From contig WPIO01000019.1 of the NCBI GenBank assembly GCA_009760855.2, positions 4,631,501 through 4,695,500 of the forward strand: 64,000 nt of DNA, in the 5' to 3' direction. Of this stretch, positions 52,214 to 63,329 are shown in pieces (positions within the stretch are counted from its first letter, which is position 1; every line of letters begins with the position of its first letter). The notes below the pieces were generated by a model that saw only the letters and a list, made by a program, of their open reading frames with translations, was not told the DNA's origin and ran no database searches. The translations under genes were made by a program, and so were the position numbers. Origin of the DNA: Cristatella mucedo (Eukaryota; Bryozoa; Phylactolaemata; Cristatellidae).

Positions 52214-53461
52214 GTGAGCCGTCGTGGCCCTCGAGGCTTGTTCTTTTGCTAGTGTTTGCTTATGTCAACAGCAGCCTCAGGAAGCTGCCTTTGGTAAGCA
52301 ACCGAATATGCTAATGAAATGGAGTAATCGCTTGCACTGGAACTGAAAAGTATGCTCGGTTGCTCATGTTTCGGAGAGGTTCATCAACAGCTGTAGTTGC
52401 TTAGAATGCACAGTTGTCAAATATTCATCACTTATGAAAATATCCTTGATTATAAAAGCAATGATTGAGCAATATTTAGTAACCATTTTCACTACGCGCC
52501 AAAATTCACCGGGTATTTTTTATTTATCTCGGGTGAGGATGAATTACGCCGACTTCATGGCCTGATGACCCATCTTTAGAGGTCGGCATGGCCCATTCGA
52601 AGGCTATTTGACCAACTAAATGTACTTGCGAATATGTCTTCTTTTTTTGCGTCAAAGCTTCTCAGGAAACACCAAGACGGGTATTCAGAGCTTTGATATA
52701 ATCAAATTACTATAATCTTCCCTTATTTTCTGCCGAGAAGCATCTTTCTCGAGAAAATTAGCTTGTGCAGCAGACTATACGACGGTGCTCTAAGCTGTTT
52801 AACTTTATTTAACGCTCAAACAATGGGAATGAATTTATTAATATCCTACCACGGAGAATTGTGGCAAGTAATGAAATTAAATTTGCTTTGACAAGTAAAG
52901 CTAGAGGTGAAAATTAAGACTCACAGTTTGAAGAGTAACGCCGCCATTATCTTTGATATTTTTGAAAATATAAATATTTGTCTGTTTTCATATAATTCAC
53001 TTTGGTGACTAAAGTTTTCTATGATATAGGTAGAGCTGGCTCTCTGGGATACGACAGGATCCAGAGATCTTGACAAACTTCGCCACATGTCGTACGAAGG
53101 CGCCGACGCCATCATTGCCTGCTATTCCGTTGACCAACCGGAGAGCATGGAGAGTATCGCCAACAAATGGTTGCCTGAAGTGCGACTGTATTGCCCTCGC
53201 GCTCCTGTCATTGTTGTGGCGAATAAGAAAGATGTACTCTGTGATCCTATATCAATAGCTAAGAACTCATCAATCTACGACCGGACTACCCCTTCAGACA
53301 TGGGAAATGCTGCGGCTGAGGCTGCCGGGGCATTCGCCTTTCTAGAATGTTCGGCGAAAAGCATGGAGGGAGTGCAGGCAGTATTTGAGGCAGCCACCCG
53401 AGCTGTTTTACGCCGGAAATTTGAGCGCAGGCGTAGCCAGAGACGCTGCATCGTGTCGTGA
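52064..53461 (+). CDS. Atypical Rho-family small GTPase (two exons)
   Basis: Exons 52064-52213 and 53030-53461 join in phase (donor gtgagc, acceptor atgatatag) to 193 residues, the usual Rho length, with numbering identical to Rac. The P-loop G10-DEACGKT-17 has E at position 12 where Rac/Ras have G. Switch I keeps Y32 and T35 (YRPTVV), but V37-G38-A39-C40 replaces the usual F-[DE]-N-Y effector segment. Switch II reads W56-DTTGSRD, so S61 replaces the catalytic glutamine. N115-K116-x-D118 and S158-A159-K160 are intact, so guanine binding should remain. The Rho insert region is present (about 121-137). The tail is polybasic (RRKFERRRSQRR), followed by a CAAX box, C190-IVS. Such changes are known in Rnd and RhoH proteins, which stay GTP-bound. 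Subfamily is undetermined. An acceptor at 52041-52042 suggests 5' non-coding exons. Confidence 0.92.
53030..53461 (+). CDS. Rho GTPase exon 2 (switch II to CAAX)
   Basis: 143 codons and a TGA from VELALWDTTGSRDLDKL to RRCIVS. Confidence 0.92.
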   Translation, partial: VELALWDTTGSRDLDKLRHMSYEGADAIIACYSVDQPESMESIANKWLPEVRLYCPRAPVIVVANKKDVLCDPISIAKNSSIYDRTTPSDMGNAAAEAAGAFAFLECSAKSMEGVQAVFEAATRAVLRRKFERRRSQRRCIVS

Positions 53462-54124
53462 TCCTCGCTCACTTTTTTGAATCGGTTACTCAGTGGTGAA
53501 ACGACAGTCCAAGCGTTAGAAGCATATTTCCAGTGGAAATGTCAGCATCTCTTTGGCCGATCAATCGAGTGACCAAGATCGTAGTTGCTGCGAGCTGCAC
53601 CTGCACCGACTGCTGCAAGCTATGAAGCTAACTTACAATGTTTCATCCAGTGCGAACTCTTGCTTTTAAGCAGAGTAAGAGAGACCCAAGAGAGCTTATT
53701 GTACGCATGTGGCCATCCACAAGCAATCAATCTATCAATCACTTTGGTCGAGCGCAAGTCAGCTGGGTCGTGTTTTATGCGATTCTTTCCGTTGTCGTTG
53801 CTTCTGGAAAATGAAGCGATCTATGGTAAGTTAAGGATCGTAGTAATATATGCGACTCGTTACGGTAGTACCCACTCGTGCTGCAACAACGCCGGTGTGG
53901 CTTATCGTGTCGCCGTTCATCATCGGCAGAGAATTAAAAATCTGTGCCACAGAATTTTAGCTTTGATAAGAAGTGCGTTCTATCTACAATACCAAGCCTA
54001 TGCAAAGAGATCCGTTCGAAAGACCTGGCGTTCGCTCAGTCAGCGTGAAGCCCCTTCCTGCCGGAGATCGGAGTCGACTTTCGGCGACATAGTCAATGCA
54101 AGTTGTATCGCTTTTTAATGTTAT

Positions 54125-54130
54125 AATAAA
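54125..54130 (+). terminator. Probable Rho gene poly(A) signal AATAAA
   Basis: First AATAAA after the stop codon, 664 bases downstream; implies a 3' UTR of about 0.7 kb. Confidence 0.5.
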
Positions 54131-54134
54131 AGAT

Positions 54135-57100
54135 CTGCTCAGTGAACTTGGCTGCATAGCAATATCCCATGTCAATCGATACCGATTACGTCAATACCAA
54201 TAGCAGACACGAAAATATCAACAGGAAATATTCAGTCGTATTTTCTATAAAAAAAAAGATAGGATTGAATGTTATGCTCCCCTGTCATTTTAATTATTCA
54301 GTCCACCCTAACTAGTCCAATAGCCATTTGGTTAGAAAGTCGCTACCTTACTCGGACAATCTGAATTCCATGCCTTGGCTCTGTAAATGTGCTTCCTTTG
54401 CTATATTGCTGCTATCGCGGATGCTCCATAGACCTGTCGGATGTAAAAACTAAGCAATACTAATACCGGCTGCAATGACTAGCTTTCGTTAAATAAATGA
54501 ACAACTATCGGGAAAAGACGACTTCCGTAGCACCGATCGCATTTCTTTACGCGTTCCTTAGTATCTGTAGTACTTAGATGCTTATCATATGTGGGAAGTG
54601 ACGACTCTAGCAGTACCATATTAATTCTGAACTGGTTCCTTGAGATGAGATAGTATATTTAGATACACCTAATTGTGATTTAAGAATTAAAATCCGATCG
54701 TAAGGCTGATACTCGAGACTACTGAATAAAAAAGTACTTGACAGTACGCAAGTTTTTTCTATATAGAGTCAAAAAGAATGATCAAATTGTCGTTTCTGTA
54801 AAAAGAGCATTAACTTAGATTATTTATAAAATATTTAGAACCGCATACGATCAAGTGTGCAGCCTAAATTTGATCTAGCTGTAGCATGAAGACCTTCTAA
54901 AGACCGAGTACGGACAGATTTTGTTCCTCTCCTTTTCAAGTCAAGTTGAGTGCTTCGCTTTGGTATCTCAAAACGTCTGAGGACATATTTTTCAGTCAGA
55001 TTTACTTAGTAAAGCCAGATCCTCAATAAAATTGTAAATGTGGCGTTTGAATACGTTTAATGAATAGCAAAATGACCAGAGAAAAACCTGTGACCGAGGG
55101 TACGGGTACAAAGCGGATACTACTGCTCATTCAAGCCATGGAATCTTTTCTAGTCGCTGTTGTCACTGCATTCCCAGTTTCTCAACACATTGTACATAAT
55201 GCAAATGCTTTTTTTGTGCTTATACGCTTTCACTAAACTAATTTTGTGCTTCACTTGTGTCTTTGGATTTCCTTATGCTGCTTTGGTACACGGCCGCAAA
55301 CTGTTCCAGGAAGGTCCTCTTACAATTAATATTAAAAGTTTGTAAAAGGTTTACATAGCAAATATTGTTAGTTAAATTAACACCAGAGCAGCAATCATAT
55401 CTCGAAAAATCAAATTCTTGAGGCGTCCGGCCATAAAACATTTTAAGACCTAAGTTACCTCTCGGACGCCTAGTCTTGTATAAAGACAATACGCTAATAA
55501 TATAGGTAGAACCTGGCCGATAAGAACTAAGTAACGCTTGGGACTAAAATATCAGATAGACCTGAAGTTAATAAGTATCCCTCTTCAAAGTGGTGGATTC
55601 CAAACTGATAGCCCCTTTTATAACAGCCGGTTTAAGCGGTTCAATGGCGTCTGACATGGCTTCGGTGGTATCGTTCAAACTAACTGAGGGAGAATTCAAG
55701 TAATGCTGGGCTGGTGATCGATAACTGCTCGCTCATCTAGTAATGCAGACTTTCCCCGAGACGGCAAAGGCGGCAAAGCACGGGGCCGCTGGACATGCTT
55801 TTTCTTGTACTGAGACATTTGCATGCTAAATTGGTCGGAATGTGATAGTGCTTGAGATAACAAGCGGTTCCTGAATCACAATGAATAAGAACTGGACGTG
55901 TCACTGTCTATGGTTTAGACAATATAAAAAGTCCATCGTGATGGTAAGTCAGTTTGCTTTGGGCTTCGATTATTAGCGAGTTATTTACTGTAGCTAGTGC
56001 TGAGCGACAGTAGCCTTCTGTGACTTTGGAAGGTGCCGCTCTATGATGAGGACACGGATTCGTTCTAAACGTACGAGAGTTCTCGAGTGCAATCGTGCTC
56101 TCCTACCGTTACCATACTTGTCGTACTTGATCGTGGTTAATAAGCGTTAGTGGTGACCCTTCAAAACATTTTTCAAGTTGAAATCAAAACCTTCTAAGAT
56201 ACTCTCGGACCTTTCAACATTTAATTGCGAACAGACTATAGCAGGAAAAGATTGTAGATGGGTCAGCTCAAGCTAAAATGAGGGTTAAGATCACCAAAAT
56301 AAATTTCTCGACGGATTGGTCAGGATTTCAAAAGTAACGAATGAGCGTCTCTGGGTACAGTAGGGGGAACTTGCGTATTGATCTGTGAAGAATCGTGAGG
56401 TGGGGAAGGAGCAGAGGTACGGCTAGGACGGAGGGGGCGGGGGGGGGGGGGGGGGGAGATTTTCTTACATAATTCTTGCATATTGCAATGAGCACGCTGT
56501 AGTAGTTGCTGAACTAACGTCCTTCTCAAAAACGAGGACAGAGAGCGAGTGCTAGTCCTTGAAGATGCGTGACGGATACAGGTAGAGCTAGCGCGTCGAA
56601 GCGCGGCCAATGAGTCATCCATTGTGCACGATACACGCAGGTAGGCCAACGATAGGAGACAGCGCGACAGCAATCAAGAACGCCATATCTGAGCAACGAG
56701 TCAATGTCGTTATCGCAGAGCTCTATATTCTAAAGCCGCGGTAGGCCACATCTGTACAGAACCAGCTATAGCGTACAACTTGAAGCCCTAAGAAAAACTG
56801 ACTGAACCTCACTAATAAATGTTCATTTATACTTTTAAATCATAGAATACGACATGGGTGGCTCTAATTTCTTATATTTCATGAATAATCTTCCTGATTT
56901 AGCACACCAACGTTTCACTATCATAATTGATTGACGAAATGCCGTAGTCAAGCCGACTTCACATTTTATTTTGACTGTCCCTTTATTTTATTACGAATTG
57001 ATCCAAATTTAGCGTAGGAAAAGCGCATCAAATGTATGCGAAATATGCAGGGGCGTAAACATTATTTTCATGTAAAAGCAAGACTCACAAGTAATGAGAA

Positions 57101-57475
57101 ATATCGTACAAAATCACGGTTTTCGAAACGTAATCTACGGTTGCTCATCGACCGGGAGGACGGAAATACATCAATGGTAACGGGCACAGGCATAGCTCAA
57201 GGCGGGCGACCCTTGTTGCTGCCACCCCCCCCCGTCTAGTTAGGCAAGTCAGCAACAAATATAAGCGTCTGTTTGGGTTCACCCCGTTTCGTAAAACTTC
57301 TTCGTTCTTATTTTGGCGGTATGTTTTCTAGCGCTTGGCATTTAGAAGCTGAATATCCTAATCATACTGAGAAGGTATTGAACACCTGCATTTTATACCC
57401 TCAAATCAGCTTGCCAACCCCTATACAAGCCCGTGTACGCCCCAAGTAAAACACTTGAAAAGTGTCCGGGGAGCT
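54135..57475. other. Long AT-rich intergenic stretch
   Basis: No gene, SINE or LINE recognised. A 117-codon minus-strand frame at 56673-56320 owes its proline run to the G tract below and has no splice or homology support. Confidence 0.4.
56432..56456 (+). repeat. Long G run
   Basis: GGAGGGGGC followed by 18 consecutive G; a potential quadruplex and a sequencing or assembly-sensitive site. Confidence 0.85.
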
Positions 57476-57479
57476 TTAG

Positions 57480-57600
57480 AAGACTATTTATGAGCCAGGT
57501 GGCGGGTTCGAGTCCTGCAGCGGGCAATAAATAATTGCCGCTGCAGCTGGATGACAGCCACCGAGGCTCTTCAGCCGCTATATAAATGAGATTTTTGGAT
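57480..57600 (+). mobile_element. SINE-A copy, head truncated
   Basis: GGTGGCGGGTTCGAGTCCTG (B box), GGGCAATAAATAATTGCCG, and GAGGCTCTTCAGCCGCTATA tail. Confidence 0.72.
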
Positions 57601-57652
57601 CAGCCATCTTTATTTTTGGATCAGCCATCTTCATTTTTGGGTCAGCCGATCT
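57593..57652. repeat. Minisatellite, about 21-bp unit, three copies
   Basis: TTTTTGGATCAGCCATCTT repeated with spacer TA or CA, third copy GGGTCAGCCGATCTT; it grows out of the 3' end of a SINE-A copy. Confidence 0.88.
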
Positions 57653-57871
57653 TTAGAATCTCTTCTTGAAGGTTCCTGCCCGTCATAGAAGGGAGAAGCA
57701 CTAGTCAAGCAAAGTAAAGCCGATGACCGTCCCGTTAGTCTTCTGGTCACACGACGAGGATGATGCACAAAAGCACTGCAAACTTAAAAAGGGTCCGAAG
57801 AACTTCAAAGGCTATTGGCTTCAGTACTACATAATTCAGATCACAGGTGAAAAGTACTTGTAGTTAGGCTC

Positions 57872-57942
57872 CTGCTCAAACTAGCAATATGGTCATGATC
57901 AAACTAGCATTATGGTCATGCTCAAACTAGCATTATGGTTTA
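57872..57942. repeat. Minisatellite, about 24-bp unit, three copies
   Basis: CTCAAACTAGCAATATGGTC and two variants with GCATTATGGTCATG in tandem. Confidence 0.9.
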
Positions 57943-58385
57943 CAAGATAATACTCAATCCGTTGGCTGACAGCGTGGGGAGCCGGTGGGAGGGGGCACAA
58001 TTTGGTTATTCTTTTCAGCAGGAGTTCTTAATCTGGGTCCTGTGGACCTTTCATGAGTCCACGGGTCCATGAATGGGTGTCAGGGGTCCGTGATTGCCAA
58101 ATAAGAATTGGACACACGAAAAGATGTGATGTGGGAATTAGTTTCTTAGCTAAGCGGAAATTCGATAGGAAGGAAAATCGTGGTACTCTGTGCACAGACG
58201 GAGCAGGTACGCTGCTGCTTGCAGACGTATCAGGTTTTGCTGCGTAGGTAAACAGAAAAGCTCATCTGGCCACCGCGAGCAATTGTATTCTACATCGGCA
58301 TCAACAACACCGTCGGAAAGTCTGAAATGATTCTTGTCTATTAGCATGAAATTCACGTCAAATTCCTCAAAGGTAAGCAGTGAAT

Positions 58386-58417
58386 ACATACATACATACA
58401 TACATATATATATATAT

Positions 58418-58466
<49 letters not shown>
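58386..58466. repeat. (CATA)n/(TA)n microsatellite
   Basis: CATA units followed by about 30 TA units. Confidence 0.95.
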
Positions 58467-58467
<1 letters not shown>

Positions 58468-58570
58468 CATGCAACCTATAACCAATCGATCGTGCTTCCT
58501 TGTAGATATTGTAAAGTGCCTAGAAAGAGATAGAGCTGAGGGCACTGAATCAAATGTATTAATATCATGA
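58467..58570 (+). repeat. LINE 3' end fragment
   Basis: GCATGCAACCTATAACCAAT, GTAAAGTGCCTAGAAAGAGA and GAGGGCACTGAATCAAATG. Confidence 0.65.
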
Positions 58571-59081
58571 TTACTGTTTTTAAATCATACGACCAATAAA
58601 TTTATTGAATCTTTCTGTTTTTCGATAATAATACATTTAAACTAATTAGTTTAAATGCATGGAGTCAGCTAGAGTAGAGAAAATGTAAAAAGCTGAAAGA
58701 GATGTTAGATACGAGTAGATTGGCATTTAGGTCATTGTAAATGTCATTATGTAAGGTAAAGTCGATGTCTAAGATTCTTTGTTGAAGTCCATAGTTACTT
58801 TAAGATTTTTTTGGATTGAATACAGTTGTGGTCACTGGGCATCTAAGGGTAACAGGTACAGTATAATAGCAGGTAATAACAGGTACAGGGTACCGTAAAG
58901 AGGATCCCTTGCAATGTTCTTAAAAATTTAAGGGCCTTTGTAATGAACTAGTGATTTCAGCATTTGATTTTTGCTCATAGAAGCGGAGCAAGCGAGAAAA
59001 AGTAACTCAGCAAATTGATTTCTCCAGCTTTGTCCTGGGAGTGTCTTTAATGGGCGAGGACCAAACTGTGGTCCCTCTTTG

Positions 59082-59082
<1 letters not shown>

Positions 59083-59168
<86 letters not shown>
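59083..59168. repeat. (TA)n microsatellite, about 42 units
   Basis: TA dinucleotides with one TTTA interruption. Confidence 0.97.
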
Positions 59169-59178
<10 letters not shown>

Positions 59179-59439
59179 CTCGTGGATAGGTCAAGCTTAT
59201 ATACAGATGAATGGTGGATATATTTATGGAGCTGTTTAACTACACACCCGTATGCTTCAGCGGTCACAGAATAATAAGACTGTCTTGTATTGCGTCCCAA
59301 GAAAGCTTAATATCTATCTAGGCACTTTCGAACTCGCTTCAAGAGAATCAATACCCAAGGGGTAGTGACTTGTATGGCGTCAAGCTTGCGAGATTAAAAA
59401 AGTATCGTGCTTATGCCAGTATGCTAAAGCAAAAAAAAA

Positions 59440-59600
59440 AAGCTGATTTACCAGCCACATTTGTAGAGTGGCAGAAGAGCCTTAACGGCTGTCGCCACTA
59501 CTTGCAGTTGGCAATAAAAGATCGCACAGTTCAGGATTCTAACCCAAACCTCGATTGTGATAAGCGAGCACCTTACCTCCTGGGCTAAGGTGGAGACACT
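59440..59600 (-). mobile_element. SINE-A copy
   Basis: Reversed: GGCAGAAGAGCCTTAACGGC, TTGGCAATAAAAGATCGCAC, CAGGATTCTAACCCAAACC (degenerate B box) and CACCTTACCTCCTGGGCTAA head. Confidence 0.75.
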
Positions 59601-59709
59601 CATGGCCTCCGGTGAGTAAGACCTCAGGCTAGTAACGTGTACTGAATCGTGCATAAATTAACATGCAAAGCACACAGGAACAAAACAGATGAGCTTATTG
59701 GGACGAATT

Positions 59710-59990
59710 GAAAGCTGACCAGAATAGACGTATCTTTAGCTGAAACTTACAATACGCAAGATCATTGCAGGCAGTGACCACAACAGGAAGCGAGTTCCAG
59801 ACTTTCGGCGCATTTGAGCTGAAGGCTCGGCCATCAAATATTTCAATTTAGTTTCACGGACAGCGAAATAACTGTATGCTGAGGAGCGGGTAGTGCGGGA
59901 GCATACTGGATGGGAATAATCCTTACGAATGATAGCACACTTAGATAAACATAAAGACAGAACAGATAGATGCGGAACACAAAGTAACGA
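59710..59990 (-). repeat. Diverged LINE C-terminal fragment
   Basis: The minus strand reads FSSNAPKVWNSLPVVVTAC and KFQLKIRLFW, the usual SYAPKAWNSLP / FKxKLKTHLF blocks in another family. Confidence 0.6.
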
Positions 59991-60078
59991 GGAGGATTTA
60001 TATACATAAACTAGGTGAAAAATTTAAATTCATCTTTTGTTTACATAATTTGCTTTTTCAGCGCCAGAGAGAGTGCTA

Positions 60079-60132
60079 GTGATAGAGAGACACGCAAACA
60101 CACGCACACACACAGAGAAAGAGAGAGAGAGA

Positions 60133-60203
<71 letters not shown>
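60079..60203. repeat. (GA)n microsatellite with a CA start
   Basis: GAGAGA and CACACA units leading into about 30 pure GA units. Confidence 0.97.
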
Positions 60204-60205
<2 letters not shown>

Positions 60206-60329
60206 TTCCTCCCGCGACAGGAAAATGAGATACCTGGAGAGGCGCATCGGGGAAACTTTGCTAGCCACTCGCCGGATGCGTGCAGGCGGGACGGGGCAGA
60301 AAACGGGCAGCGGCGGAGGTCGAATGGGT

Positions 60330-60680
60330 GCGCTACCTTCGCTTTAACCATTTTAGACAGCCTCTCGGCCTCCGAGCACTTCTCTGCAAAGGCCAAAGCG
60401 TCAAAGCCTGGAACTCTCTATCAACGCACATCACAACATCCCCTGAAATGATGACATTTAAAAGGAAGCTTAAAACGCACCGGTTTATTACAGCATAGGG
60501 CGAGTCTTTGTGATTCGTCCTTCGTGTGCAAACACCTGCTTACACTATGCCTGTTGCTTGCGGATGTTACCACCAAACATTTGGTAATGCTTTCTTCGCC
60601 ACATCTGTAAAGTGCCTAGAGAGAAATTCAGTTCTCTGATGGCGCTATACAATGCATTATTATTATTATTATTATTATCA
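60330..60680 (+). repeat. LINE 3' fragment, variant family
   Basis: Reads AWNSLSTHITTSPEMMTF and KRKLKTHRFITA, then ACCACCAAACATTTGGTAAT and GTTCTCTGATGGCGCTATAC with an ATT repeat tail. Confidence 0.78.
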
Positions 60681-60951
60681 GGGTGTGGGCCGAGGGACGT
60701 AGTGCTCGAACTTAATCGCTCACATGAAGGGCCGCAGTCGCGTAAATTCCAGCTCCGTCGTGCATCTTGGCACTAATTAATTAACCACCAGATTTTCGGC
60801 TTGGGTCTATCACAATTTATTACCTTGGTCAAAACGATATCGCTTACCAATCCTGGCTTTGGTGGTGTAACGCTAGATGCGACCTAGGGTGAGAACGGCT
60901 AATGAAAAAGCTAAATAATGTGATCGCTGTGATACATTTTGAGTAATTAAT

Positions 60952-61121
60952 ATGGTCGCTGTGCCGCAGAATAGCATGGCTTCGCCAATGTCAGATGTGG
61001 GCTCAGAAGCCAACGCTATTATTGGCAGGATTTTAAACGCACGAAAGATTCCGCAAGATTTCCTGGCTCAGGTGACTGACAGAAACCGTATCCTGAGCAT
61101 AATAAACTCCGACCTTCTCAG
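60952..61121 (+). CDS. TPR-type gene exon 1
   Basis: 56 codons plus two bases; in-frame second Met at residue 9 is an alternative start. Confidence 0.5.
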
Positions 61122-62369
61122 GTACAGTACAGCAGCAGAAGTTTCCTATGTTGCCAGACTTCAAGCCCCCATGTTAAAATTGCAAAACAGCGCGAAGCCC
61201 ACTTAGTTACGCGACCTTAAAAGACCTCCAGACTTTTTTCTAGAATCTCACCATCTTTACAAATGGTCCGTGCACGACTAAGCTGGAGTTTGTTTGATAT
61301 GCACTGCGTGGCGTGCAGATTATTTGTGTCGGCTTTTTTAAGAGGGTGATTTTTTATGCTCAAGTTATCCTCGTACGAAAAAATGGTTTAGAGTTACTGA
61401 AGTTAACCGCGGTTATTATTTTTTCTGCACATTATCACTATTGATAGGTGCGAGTGTTTGTTTCGGCGACCACTGGAGTTTATTGACTCGGCTGGTTTTC
61501 ACACGCTGCCTGCGGAAATATGCTGCTGTTGTACTGAAGTAGCGACACTGGCTGGCAGCTGAAAAGTTTGCTTCTCCAGTTTTTATTTGCATTCTCTGGT
61601 AAGGGTTAGGGGTAAGCTTTTACGGTTTTTTGTCAGTTCAAGTTCAAGAAAGAAGTTTCTATGCACCTGTTTGTTACAGCATTTAGTGTATCTTTGCGAT
61701 TCTTCCTTTGTTTGCATGTACCTGCTTACACAATGCCTGCTGCTTGCGGATGTTACCACCAAACATTTGGTAATGCTTTATATGCAGCATCTGTAAGTGC
61801 CTAGAACGAGATTGAGTTCCCTGAGGGCGCTATATTAAACGTGTTATTATTATTATATCATGTATCGCTTGTAGCTTGTATTGAGTGCAGTGACCACTGT
61901 TCTACCCATTAGCATTGGCTCTGTCAGGATATACCCAGTGTTTGCTTGCATAACTGCTGAAACTTTGCTGTGCTGCCGGTCCTGTTGCTGAGGCTTTTCA
62001 TAGTATTGACATGTTGACCCGGTTCAGTGATAAGTACCTAGCCCGGAGCAGTCACTTTTAGCAAGGGCTGAGTACCTCTTCCATGCTCATTTTGGGTTGT
62101 GTGTGCATGAGGCACGTTCTGAAGGTACTAGTGAGCCTATTTTTAATTTATAGGTTAGCACTGACCATTTTAGTTCTACAGCTAAATTTGTTTTCATTGA
62201 GAAATGGCTTTCTTTTGGTGATTTCAGACACTTTGAAAAGGTGATCAGCTCGAGCCAACAATCGGCCGTTTCACAAGCCTGTGCAAGGAAGTCGGTGGAG
62301 CTCCGAAGAGATGCTGATGACAAGCTTGCAAAAAGGGAAGTGGTGGATGCCATTAACTTATATAACCAA
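60952..62369 (+). CDS. TPR-type gene, first two coding exons (possibly SMYD4-like; partial)
   Basis: Exon 60952-61121 encodes MVAVPQNSMASPMSDVGS through LSIINSDLL. It ends with two bases before donor gtacag. Exon 62228-62369 (acceptor tgatttcag, donor gtaaat) completes an arginine and encodes HFEKVISSSQQSAV, then ELRRDADDKLAKREVVDAI and LYNQ. The last part has the spacing of the first TPR helix (RxxADxxLxxRExxxAIxLY). In SMYD4 a similar N-terminal region precedes the first TPR repeat, so that is one candidate; other TPR proteins are equally possible. Later exons must lie beyond 64000. A variant LINE tail sits in the intron. Confidence 0.5.
61585..61860 (+). repeat. LINE 3' fragment, variant family
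   Basis: Same 3' region as 60330-60680 (ACCACCAAACATTTGGTAAT, GAGTTCCCTGAGGGCGCTAT), with ATT repeats. Confidence 0.75.
62228..62369 (+). CDS. TPR-type gene exon 2
   Basis: 47 codons after one completing base, helical and charged, with strong splice sites on both sides. Confidence 0.58.
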
Positions 62370-62689
62370 GTAAATGTGGCAATAAGATTGTCGTTGAAGT
62401 CTTAACGTGATTTACTTTTGAATTTATATTGTTGAGTTAGAAATTTACAAAAAACTACTTGTTACTGTTCTTTTCTTACATGTTACTTTTCTTTTCTTAT
62501 ATCAGTATATATCACCTATATATTAATGAGCTAGGTCGACCCTATACAAACCGCCATATTGTTGCCAGCTAGAAGCTGCGTAGTCAGTTGTCAACCTGTT
62601 TTTGCCTAGTATTAACCTGAGTCATTGAAAGCTCAATTTAATCGAGTGCTAAATGCTAACTTGCCCTTGCTTGCCAGTTTTTTCTTATA

Positions 62690-63000
62690 GTAATAATAAT
62701 ATTAATAACAATACACTCGATAAAGCACCCTCAGAGAACTCAATCTCTATTTATGCACTTTACATTTGCTGCAATGGAAGCACGATCGAATAGTTAATGG
62801 TAGCATGCTCAATAAACAAGAATAACGTGGTGAGGGGTTACATGCACAGGGTCAGCATGCAAGTATAGTTAGTAGCAGCATGCAGAGTGTCAGCACACAT
62901 AAGCACATGAAGCTCGAATCACAGGGACTCACTAAGTGCTGTGCTAAATAGGTGCATTTTCAGTTTTTTTTTTTAAATGTAGACAAGTCAGGAGGACGCC
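62690..63000 (-). repeat. LINE 3' end, first of a tandem pair
   Basis: ATAATAATATTAATAACAAT tail, AGCACCCTCAGAGAACTCAA and the non-coding 3' region up to GTAGACAAGTCAGG. Confidence 0.82.
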
Positions 63001-63320
63001 CTCAGAGAACTTAATCTCTTTCTAGGCGCTTTACATTTGCTGCAAAGGGAAATGCAATTAAATGGTAAGTAAAATCATGCTTGAAAAACAAACAAAATGA
63101 ATAACATGGTTAGGGGTGACATGCATAGGGTCAGCATGCAAATGTGGTTAGTGGCAGCATGCACAGTGTCAGCACACATAAGCACGTGAAGGACGAATCA
63201 CAGGGACCCACTAAATGCTGTGATAAATAGGTGTGTTTTTAAGTTCCTTTTAAATGTGGTCAGGTCAGGGGATGTTCTGACGCAGGTCGGGAGGGAGTTC
63301 CAGGCTTTGGGAGATAAATG
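63000..63320 (-). repeat. LINE 3' end, second of a tandem pair
   Basis: Begins directly with CGCCCTCAGAGAACTTAATC, without an ATT tail, and runs to GGGAGGGAGTTCCAGGCTTT. Confidence 0.82.
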
Positions 63321-63329
63321 TAATTATCC

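Noticed and set aside
53585-54118. 177-codon frame after the Rho stop codon
   Set aside because: It lies in the probable Rho 3' UTR ahead of the AATAAA at 54125 and resembles no protein.
56320-56673. 117-codon proline- and serine-rich frame
   Set aside because: The proline run is the G tract on the other strand; no splice sites or homology support a gene.
60015-60396. Frames rich in RE or SL repeats
   Set aside because: They arise from the (GA)n tract at 60079-60203.
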